Positions 7,894 through 13,281 of a stretch of 25,846 bases of DNA are shown here, in pieces. A program made the position numbers and the translations under genes. The DNA comes from DASWTL01 sp036405495. Its GTDB lineage: Bacteria; Bacteroidota; Bacteroidia; Sphingobacteriales; Sphingobacteriaceae. A model generated the notes under the pieces. The model was not told where the DNA came from. It was given only the letters and a program-made list of their open reading frames with translations, and searched no databases. The stretch's first letter is position 1; every line of letters starts with the position of its first letter. The stretch covers positions 1-25,846 of the forward strand of contig DASWXL010000177.1 of the NCBI GenBank assembly GCA_036405495.1, in the 5' to 3' direction.

Positions 7894-9213
7894 TTAATGA
7901 ACAAACACTTCTTCCGGTTCACACACATCCACATCCCCTGTTGAGGCTATTGAAACCAATTCCACACGCTTTATTTCGTTAACGAGCACCGGGTCATATT
8001 TTGCCCGAACCTTTACATAGTTTCTGGTAAAACCATGCATATATCCGTCCTTGATATCACTTTCAAAAAGTACCTCCTCCTTCTTGCCCAGCTGGGTTTC
8101 ATAAAATGATCTTCTCTTTTTATCTGACAAAATATGAAGCATTTTGCTCCTTTCCGCCCTGGTCGAACCGGGAACCGCGTCAGGCATTTCGGCAGCAGGC
8201 GTATTCTCCCGTTCCGAATAGGTAAATACGTGGAGATAAGATATATCCAACCCGTTCAAAAAATTATAGGTTTCGATAAAATCTTCCCTTGTTTCGCCAG
8301 GAAACCCTACAATGACATCAACACCTATGCAGCATTCCGGCATTAACGACTTTATTTTAGATACCCTTTCCGCATATAGTTCACGTTTATAGCGGCGACG
8401 CATCAGTCCTAATATTTTATTGGAGCCCGACTGAAGCGGAATATGAAAATGCGGAACGAATCTTTTCGAGGCCGCTACAAATTCAATGATCTCGTTTGAT
8501 AGCAGATTAGGCTCAATAGACGATATTCTGATCCGATCGATACCTTCAACCCGATCAAGCGCTTTGACCAGGTCGAAAAATCTGTCCTGACGCTTACCCT
8601 CCCGAATACCGAAATCACCGAGATTAACCCCGGTAAGAACGATCTCTTTCACCCCGGAAGCGGCAATGTCCCTGGCCTGCTGTAACACATGGTCAATGGT
8701 ATCGCTCCGGCTTTCACCCCTCGCCAGCGGAATAGTACAAAAGGTACAGGAATAATCGCAGCCATCCTGCACTTTCAAAAAAGTTCGGGTACGATCTCCG
8801 AATGAATAGGAAGAAACAAACTCGTTCGTATGCTCAATTGGCTGGTTGAATACCCTGGCTTTGGCCGTCTTTGTAAGATCTGATATATGGTCAACGATCT
8901 GAAATTTTTCTGCAGCACCCAGCACCATATCTACGCCCGGAATTTCAGAGATCTCCTTCGGCTTCAACTGGGCATAACAGCCAACTATGGTAACATAGGC
9001 CCCGGGGGAATATTTTAAAGCCTCCTTAACAACCTTACGGCACTTTTTGTCCGCATGATCGGTCACAGAACATGTATTAATAACATAGACGTCTGCCCTG
9101 TCGGTGAATTCAACAACATCAAAACCGGCGTTAATAAACTGGCGGCCAATGGTTGAGGTTTCTGAAAAATTCAGTTTGCAACCTAATGTGTAAAAAGCGA
9201 CTTTCCTGTTCAT
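7894..9213 (-). CDS. mtaB: tRNA N6-threonylcarbamoyladenosine(37)-C2 methylthiotransferase
   Basis: This radical-SAM enzyme adds a methylthio group to t6A37 in tRNAs that read ANN codons. The order is an N-terminal UPF0004 domain with cluster cysteines C12 (LGCKLN), C48 (NTCSVT) and C79 (VGCYAQ), a radical-SAM core with CxxxCxxC at 152-159 (GCDYSCTFC), and a C-terminal TRAM-like region (about 375-439). TLGCKLNFSETS and the single GCDYSCTFCTIP point to MtaB rather than MiaB or RimO. It has 439 residues from ATG 9211-9213. The frame is open 25 codons further to 9288, overlapping ubiX, but that extension lacks family character and would span a -7 box. It needs two [4Fe-4S] clusters. Confidence 0.92.
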   Translation of the reverse strand: MNRKVAFYTLGCKLNFSETSTIGRQFINAGFDVVEFTDRADVYVINTCSVTDHADKKCRKVVKEALKYSPGAYVTIVGCYAQLKPKEISEIPGVDMVLGAAEKFQIVDHISDLTKTAKARVFNQPIEHTNEFVSSYSFGDRTRTFLKVQDGCDYSCTFCTIPLARGESRSDTIDHVLQQARDIAASGVKEIVLTGVNLGDFGIREGKRQDRFFDLVKALDRVEGIDRIRISSIEPNLLSNEIIEFVAASKRFVPHFHIPLQSGSNKILGLMRRRYKRELYAERVSKIKSLMPECCIGVDVIVGFPGETREDFIETYNFLNGLDISYLHVFTYSERENTPAAEMPDAVPGSTRAERSKMLHILSDKKRRSFYETQLGKKEEVLFESDIKDGYMHGFTRNYVKVRAKYDPVLVNEIKRVELVSIASTGDVDVCEPEEVFVH

Positions 9214-9223
9214 AAGTAAGCCG

Positions 9224-9231
9224 CAAAAGTA
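9224..9231 (-). promoter_or_regulatory. Bacteroidota -7 box of mtaB
   Basis: TACTTTTG on the minus strand is an exact match to TAnnTTTG, lying between the ubiX stop (9239) and the mtaB ATG (9213), with 10 bases between box and ATG. The transcript would have a leader of only about 3-7 nt. It indicates that mtaB can be transcribed separately from ubiX. No clear -33 box is seen. Confidence 0.5.
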
Positions 9232-9238
9232 CAGAAAT

Positions 9239-9805
9239 TTAAGAATTTTTTTCGCCCCAGCGGAACGAGTTCGACTCCAGGCCGGCAAGATCTATTACCC
9301 TGTCAACCACTGTTGCAGCTACATCTTCCACGGTCTGCGGTTTGCTGTAAAACGATGGAATAGCCGGACAGATAATACCACCCGCCTCTGTAATGGTTTT
9401 CATATTGTTGATATGGATCAGATTCCATGGCGTGTCGCGAAGGACAAGAATGAGCCTTCCCCGTTCTTTTAACATCACATCTGCAGCACGGGTGGTCAGA
9501 TCGTTGGATAAGCCTGCCGCAATTCTTCCCAGGGCACCCATGGAGCACGGACAAATGATCAGCGTATCATACCGGGCCGAGCCGGAAGCAAAGGGAGCGA
9601 AAAAGTCGTGCTCGTCATAGAATTTGAAGGAGTAGTTGTTATATCCGGAATTCCCAAGTTCATGTTTCCATACGTTTCTTGCGTTACTGGACAGGACGAT
9701 ACCGACTTCCAGCTTTTCCATGTCCTTTAGTTTATCTAAAAGCAACTTTGCGTAGATGGATCCGCTCGCACCTGTAACTGCAACGATAATTTTTCTTTTA
9801 CTCAT
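9239..9805 (-). CDS. ubiX: Flavin prenyltransferase
   Basis: UbiX joins a dimethylallyl group to FMN to make the prenylated-FMN cofactor used by UbiD-type decarboxylases. The protein (188 residues, the usual length) begins KIIVAVTGASGSIYAKLLLDKL, the flavoprotein FMN-binding motif, and carries CPCSMGALGRIAAGLSNDLTTRAADVMLKERGRLILVLRDTPWN, diagnostic of the family, in the middle. No ubiD partner is in the window. The start is ATG 9803-9805; no matching -7 box is seen directly upstream, and the nearest minus-strand signal is the terminator of the candidate sRNA at 9841, so the ubiX promoter probably lies within 9806-9840 but I cannot define it. Confidence 0.93.
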   Translation of the reverse strand: MSKRKIIVAVTGASGSIYAKLLLDKLKDMEKLEVGIVLSSNARNVWKHELGNSGYNNYSFKFYDEHDFFAPFASGSARYDTLIICPCSMGALGRIAAGLSNDLTTRAADVMLKERGRLILVLRDTPWNLIHINNMKTITEAGGIICPAIPSFYSKPQTVEDVAATVVDRVIDLAGLESNSFRWGEKNS

Positions 9806-9840
9806 AAAGCACTTAACACTAAACAGGCAGGAATGTTATT

Positions 9841-9873
9841 AAAAAAAAGGGCCGAATAACTAGTATTCGACCC
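9841..9873 (-). terminator. Intrinsic terminator of the candidate small RNA
   Basis: The stem is 10 bp including one G.U pair, with a 5-nt loop and a T8 tract on the minus strand. No protein gene ends here on this strand; the next upstream unit, tRNA-His, has its own terminator, which leaves the small RNA as the unit being terminated. Confidence 0.8.
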
Positions 9874-9912
9874 TACATCTACCTATGAAAAACATGCCCT
9901 TTGGGAGGGCAT
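9841..9912 (-). ncRNA. Candidate small RNA (about 72 nt) with own promoter and terminator
   Basis: Read on the minus strand, a 5' hairpin (ATGCCCT / AGGGCAT, loop CCCAA, 9912-9894) is followed by a 20-nt unpaired linker (9893-9874) and a terminator hairpin (9873-9849) with eight T residues (9848-9841). The terminator stem is 10 bp (GGGTCGAATA against TATTCGGCCC, loop CTAGT); its fourth pair is U.G in the minus-strand RNA but would be C-A on the plus strand, so the minus strand is the better transcript. A promoter with -33 TTTG, 21 bp and -7 TATATTTG lies directly upstream and would place the start at or near 9912, the base of the first hairpin. No open reading frame is present on this strand. 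I do not recognise the family. It could also be a leader related to ubiX, but the terminator sits before ubiX. Confidence 0.65.
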
Positions 9913-9914
9913 TA

Positions 9915-9947
9915 CAAATATATACATAAAAAGAACTGCTGCGCAAA
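9915..9947 (-). promoter_or_regulatory. Consensus Bacteroidota promoter for the candidate small RNA
   Basis: TTTG at 9944-9947 and TATATTTG at 9915-9922 on the minus strand are separated by 21 bp. Both boxes match the Bacteroidota -33/-7 consensus exactly. No protein-coding start follows; the downstream element is the hairpin-linker-terminator unit ending at 9841. Confidence 0.7.
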
Positions 9948-10060
9948 TTTCTTAACAGAAATATTTCAAAATCAGCTAAAATTATTTAACTGGTTTACAA
10001 GGCGTTAAAAACCAACTTCGGGTACCGCGAAAAAAAAGCCATTCAAAAACTAACTAAAAC

Positions 10061-10091
10061 AAAAAAAGCTTTCCCTTATCGGGAAAGCTTT
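10061..10091 (-). terminator. Terminator of tRNA-His
   Basis: A perfect 11-bp stem (AAAGCTTTCCC / GGGAAAGCTTT) with loop GATAA lies at 10065-10091 and is followed on the minus strand by more T residues to 10061. It begins 2 bp after the tRNA 3' end. Confidence 0.85.
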
Positions 10092-10093
10092 CG

Positions 10094-10168
10094 GGTGGAA
10101 TATGGGGCTCGAACCCACGACCTCCTGAACCACAATCAGGCGCTCTAACCAACTGAGCTAAAACCACC
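10094..10168 (-). tRNA. tRNA-His (anticodon GTG)
   Basis: The cloverleaf reads on the minus strand: acceptor from 10167, D-arm GCTCAGTTGGTTAGAGC, anticodon stem CCTGA/TCAGG with loop TTGTGGT (anticodon GTG at 10133-10131), variable AGGTC, T-arm with TTCGAGC. An extra G (10168, position -1) faces C73 (10094), the identity element of tRNA-His. CCA is not encoded. In the acceptor stem, positions 5-68 and 6-67 are both T opposite T, so two U.U mismatches sit near the base of the stem. It has its own consensus promoter (10183-10214) and terminator. Confidence 0.95.
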
Positions 10169-10182
10169 GTGTTTAGTGACAG

Positions 10183-10214
10183 CAAAAATACATCTTCCAA
10201 CAAGATCTGACAAA
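10183..10214 (-). promoter_or_regulatory. Consensus promoter of tRNA-His
   Basis: On the minus strand TTTG (10211-10214), 20 bp, TATTTTTG (10183-10190): both boxes match the Bacteroidota consensus. Transcription would start about 10-14 bases before the mature tRNA 5' end. Confidence 0.75.
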
Positions 10215-10255
10215 CTTTTTTAAACAATCTTCCAAAGCATTAACAGTGAGCCTGT

Positions 10256-10381
10256 TTAAATCGACAATAGAAAGCCATCACCGGTATTTTCCCGCGCAAC
10301 TTTCATACCCATAGCTTCCTTCGGGTTTCCAAATACTCTGGTAGCCGCATGTTCGAAGGCATAGTCAGATATTATTGTCAT
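10256..10381 (-). CDS. Possible 41-residue protein of unknown function
   Basis: An ATG at 10379-10381 opens 41 codons ending in TAA at 10256-10258. The peptide starts MTIISDYAFEHAATRVFGN and continues with KEAMGMKVARENTGDGFLLSI; the composition is protein-like, soluble and slightly charged, with no signal peptide or membrane segment. An in-frame TGA lies two codons before the ATG, so it is not the tail of a longer gene. I do not recognise it. It lies between tRNA-His (same strand) and the divergent RNase HI gene; no consensus promoter is seen in front of it. It may be a small real gene or chance. Confidence 0.3.
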   Translation of the reverse strand: MTIISDYAFEHAATRVFGNPKEAMGMKVARENTGDGFLLSI

Positions 10382-10437
10382 CGCAAATCAGATCCGCTTA
10401 AAAACAAAATCACTATAATTGCCGCAAAGCGGAATTG

Positions 10438-10911
10438 ATGATAGAATTGTATACGGACGGTGCCTCAAGCGGAAATCCGGGCCCTGGCGGGTTCGGCGTG
10501 ATCCTGCGTTCCGGCAGTCATTATAAAGAGATCAGTGCAGGTTACAGAAAAACGACGAACAACCGGATGGAGTTACTGGCAGTTATCACCGGACTGGAAG
10601 CCATAAAGAAACCCGGGCAGCAGGTGGTCATCTATTCCGATTCAAAATATGTCATCGACTCAGTTGAAAAGCGATGGGTTTTCGGATGGTTGCAAAAGGG
10701 ATTCGCCGGCAAGAAGAACAAAGACCTGTGGCTGCGCTTTCTGCAAGTATACAAGTTACATCAGGTTCGCTTCGTCTGGGTCAAAGGCCATGCCGGTCAC
10801 CCGGAGAATGAACGATGCGACCGGCTTGCTGTGGCTGCAAGTCTCAATAAGAGCAGTCTTTCGATCGACTCAGTATTCGAAGCAGAGTGTCAGAAAGAGG
10901 GATTGCTTTAA
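10438..10911 (+). CDS. rnhA: Ribonuclease HI
   Basis: RNase HI cuts the RNA strand of RNA-DNA hybrids (R-loops, replication primers). The full active site is visible: Asp7 (YTDGA), Glu45 (NNRMELLAV), Asp68 (IYSDSKYV), His118 (VKGHAGH) and Asp128 (ERCDRLA). The length of 157 residues is that of a single-domain type I enzyme with the basic handle region (GWLQKGFAGKKNKDLW). The frame begins with TTG at 10435, directly followed by ATG at 10438; the ATG is preferred. The stop TAA (10909-10911) overlaps the stop of the convergent fbp gene. Confidence 0.95.
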   Translation: MIELYTDGASSGNPGPGGFGVILRSGSHYKEISAGYRKTTNNRMELLAVITGLEAIKKPGQQVVIYSDSKYVIDSVEKRWVFGWLQKGFAGKKNKDLWLRFLQVYKLHQVRFVWVKGHAGHPENERCDRLAVAASLNKSSLSIDSVFEAECQKEGLL

Positions 10912-11993
10912 TCGATCCCTCCGATCACACCCAGATCAGCGAGTTTTTCATCAGCTTTATCAGTCATCTTAACGATGATCGGATCAGATGAATACTCCCT
11001 CATCAATGCTTCGGCTTTGAGCACCATATTTTCAGAACCGATAAAGATCGCCGACCGCTGATGAAGCGAGGTTACCGGGGTATCCATTACCCTTGAAAAT
11101 CCGTTTGTGGCCCGCCCTCCGGCCTGCTCAATAATAAACGCCATAGGATTACATTCGTAAACCAGCCTGAGCTTGCCATTAGGAGCGCTTGATGTGGTCG
11201 GATAAATAAATATTCCGCCTTTTATTATGTTACGATGCAGGTCTGCAACCATTGAGCCAATATAACGCGATGTATAAGGCCGCTTTGTCTCTCTATCCTC
11301 TACCTGACAGTATTTGATATACTTCTTTACGCCTTCCGGGAAATGCACATAATTACCCTCATTAATTGAGTAAATCGTACCATCCGCAGGGATCTTCATC
11401 TCCGGATGCGAAAGACAGAACTCTCCGATCGACGGGTCGAGCGTGAACCCGTTCACCCCCTTGCCTGTAGTATACACCAACATCGTTGACGACCCGTAGA
11501 TGATATAACCCGCGGCCACCTGCTCATGACCGAACTGCAGCACATCTTCTATGGTAGCTCGGCCCTCGGTGGATTTTCTCCGGTAAATAGAAAAGATGGT
11601 CCCGACAGCAACATTCACATCGATGTTTGATGATCCGTCGAGCGGATCGATCGCAACGATATATTTAGCATTCTTAGAAACAGGAGAATCGATATGGATA
11701 AGATCATCATTCTCTTCCGATACCACGATACAGCATTCGCCACCGCTCTGAAGAGCCGATATGAACTGCTCATTAGCGTAGACATCGAGTTTCTTTTGAG
11801 ATTCACCCTGAACATTCATTGTTCCCGCATCGCCCAGAATGTTTACCAATCCGGCTTTGTTGACTTCACGGTTTACAATTTTTGCTGCAATTCCGATGTC
11901 GCGAAGCAGCCGGGACAACTCCCCTTTCGCATAAGGAAAATCGGCCTGCTTTTCGATAATGAATTGTCCTAATGTTTTCACTCCTCCTGTCAT
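10908..11993 (-). CDS. fbp: Fructose-1,6-bisphosphatase, class I
   Basis: This is the gluconeogenic enzyme that hydrolyses fructose-1,6-bisphosphate to fructose-6-phosphate, in the cytoplasm. The metal-binding signature AIDPLDGSSNID (about residues 114-125) and the upstream SEENDD segment (about 93-98) are class I features, and substrate-side residues lie in RYIGSMVADLHRNIIKGGIFIYP. The length is 361 residues, somewhat longer than E. coli Fbp. The start is ATG 11991-11993. It lies 19 bp after the phosphoesterase gene and is likely the last gene of a purL, trmN6, phosphoesterase, fbp transcription series, and it meets rnhA tail to tail with a 4-bp overlap. Confidence 0.95.
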   Translation of the reverse strand: MTGGVKTLGQFIIEKQADFPYAKGELSRLLRDIGIAAKIVNREVNKAGLVNILGDAGTMNVQGESQKKLDVYANEQFISALQSGGECCIVVSEENDDLIHIDSPVSKNAKYIVAIDPLDGSSNIDVNVAVGTIFSIYRRKSTEGRATIEDVLQFGHEQVAAGYIIYGSSTMLVYTTGKGVNGFTLDPSIGEFCLSHPEMKIPADGTIYSINEGNYVHFPEGVKKYIKYCQVEDRETKRPYTSRYIGSMVADLHRNIIKGGIFIYPTTSSAPNGKLRLVYECNPMAFIIEQAGGRATNGFSRVMDTPVTSLHQRSAIFIGSENMVLKAEALMREYSSDPIIVKMTDKADEKLADLGVIGGID

Positions 11994-12012
11994 ACTTAGT
12001 GTATTTTTTACG

Positions 12013-12507
12013 TTATCGTACTCCTAATTCTATGGCTTCTAAGGTATGAATTTTATCCTCAGAAATGCAGAATCTAAGAAGAGAACGTATTTTATGCCAA
12101 CCTTGTTTGCCGGCAGCACCAGGGTTTAAGTGTAAAGTACCGATCTTTTTATCATAAATCACCTTCAGGATGTGCGAATGACCGGAAATAAAGATTTTCG
12201 GAGGCTTAGAATATATTTCTGCTCTGATCTTTGGGTTATACTTTCCCGGATAACCACCAATATGGGTCATCCATACCGAAACTTGTTCGCAGCTAAATTT
12301 CAGATGTTCCGGATACACAACCCGGATATCTTTACCGTCGATATTCCCATAAACACCTCGCAATGGTTTAAAGGAGGCGAGCCTGTCGGCCAGTTCAATA
12401 TTGCCAAAATCCCCGGCATGCCAGATCTCATCGCACTGATCAAAGTGTTTAAAAACCGCATCGTCTAAGTACCCGTGCGTATCTGAGAGCAGGCCAATTC
12501 TTTTCAT
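12013..12507 (-). CDS. YfcE/MJ0936-family metallophosphoesterase
   Basis: This is a small calcineurin-like phosphoesterase (164 residues). Dinuclear-metal motifs are in order: LLSDTHG (Asp8, His10), WHAGDFG (Asp33), YGNIDG (Asn55), MTHIGG and SGHSH near residue 134. The family hydrolyses phosphodiesters in vitro; the physiological substrate is not known. The ATG (12505-12507) comes 2 bp after the trmN6 stop, and fbp follows after 19 bp, so it is translated from a shared mRNA. Nothing in the context fixes its role. Confidence 0.9.
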   Translation of the reverse strand: MKRIGLLSDTHGYLDDAVFKHFDQCDEIWHAGDFGNIELADRLASFKPLRGVYGNIDGKDIRVVYPEHLKFSCEQVSVWMTHIGGYPGKYNPKIRAEIYSKPPKIFISGHSHILKVIYDKKIGTLHLNPGAAGKQGWHKIRSLLRFCISEDKIHTLEAIELGVR

Positions 12508-12509
12508 AC

Positions 12510-13229
12510 TTAAAATATCGTGAAAAAGTCTTTCAACGCCGCCGCATACATGGCTGAATAAACCTTTTCATCGGCATAAATGATAAATTCAGAATACCTG
12601 ACCTCTGTTTGTCCAGGACCAAAGCTGATGATCTTGCGGTGAGGGCGGGAGTTTGAAAATGACAAGATAGATTTTTCTGTTTGCAGATGCAGGCCCGCCT
12701 CATCAGCGAAACGGGCTGTTGCTGCAACCGTCCCCACCGGAAGAATAAGGACCAGCTTTCCGTTTTCATTTAAATGCCGCGCGGAAAGGCGAAACAGATC
12801 TTCAAAAAAACTCGCATCGGCATGCCTTGCCTTTTGCTTTGCGCTGGTTTCCGATTTCAGGGAATTAAGAAAAAAAGGCGGATTGGAAACGATCAGATCG
12901 AACTTTCTGTCCGGATGCTGTTGAAAATAGTCCTCGAACGACCCGCTGTGCGAACTAAGGCGACTACCAAAGATCGAATTTGCAAAGTTAGCCGCTGCAG
13001 TAGCCGCTGCCTGTTCATCAATTTCAACGGCACCGATCTCTGCATTTGCAAAACGCTGAGCAAGCATTAACGCAATAACACCGGTTCCGGCACCTATATC
13101 AAGGATGGATAAGGGATCATCTGCTGTAAGAAGTGCCCCGAGTAGTACGCCATCAGTATTAACTCTCATGGCGCAGTTCCTTTGGTCAACAGAAAATTGT
13201 TTAAAATAGAAGATATTCTCTGGAGCCAT
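12510..13229 (-). CDS. tRNA1(Val) (adenine(37)-N6)-methyltransferase
   Basis: This is a SAM-dependent N6-adenine methyltransferase of the YfiC/TrmN6 type, which methylates A37 of tRNA-Val. The protein (239 residues) has the N-terminal segment FYFKQFSVDQRNCAMRVNTDGVLLG (family type FxFKqF...MKVgTDgvlLGaW), the SAM site ILDIGAGTGVIALMLAQR (about 43-60), VEID and the catalytic NPPF motif (IVSNPPFF), which marks amino-group methylation. The frame is open to a TTG at 13271, but those 14 codons overlap a perfect hairpin; ATG 13227-13229 fits the family start. It follows purL by 52 bp and overlaps no gene. The symbol trmN6 would apply if the substrate is the same as in E. coli. Confidence 0.9.
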   Translation of the reverse strand: MAPENIFYFKQFSVDQRNCAMRVNTDGVLLGALLTADDPLSILDIGAGTGVIALMLAQRFANAEIGAVEIDEQAAATAAANFANSIFGSRLSSHSGSFEDYFQQHPDRKFDLIVSNPPFFLNSLKSETSAKQKARHADASFFEDLFRLSARHLNENGKLVLILPVGTVAATARFADEAGLHLQTEKSILSFSNSRPHRKIISFGPGQTEVRYSEFIIYADEKVYSAMYAAALKDFFTIF

Positions 13230-13239
13230 GTGTTGATTA

Positions 13240-13274
13240 ACATTGGAGACATACGAAATGAATGTCTCCAATGT
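13240..13274. repeat. Perfect 13-bp inverted repeat between purL and trmN6
   Basis: ACATTGGAGACAT (13240-13252) and ATGTCTCCAATGT (13262-13274) are perfect inverted copies with a 9-nt spacer. The repeat lies 7 bp after the purL stop and 10 bp before the trmN6 ATG. It has no T-tract on either side, so it is not a standard intrinsic terminator; it may protect or process the purL-trmN6 mRNA or bind a dimeric protein. Confidence 0.8.
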
Positions 13275-13281
13275 CTTATAC

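Noticed and set aside
9214..9288. MtaB start at 9288 overlapping ubiX
   Set aside because: The extra residues lack family similarity and span a -7 box; the Met at 9213 directly precedes the conserved KVAFYTLGCKLN.
9885..9929. 14-codon plus-strand peptide (ATG at 9885) over the sRNA candidate
   Set aside because: Very short, with no plus-strand promoter, and the hairpins are better explained by the minus-strand RNA.
12533..12769. 78-codon minus-strand frame inside trmN6
   Set aside because: Shadow frame of the methyltransferase gene with no family features.
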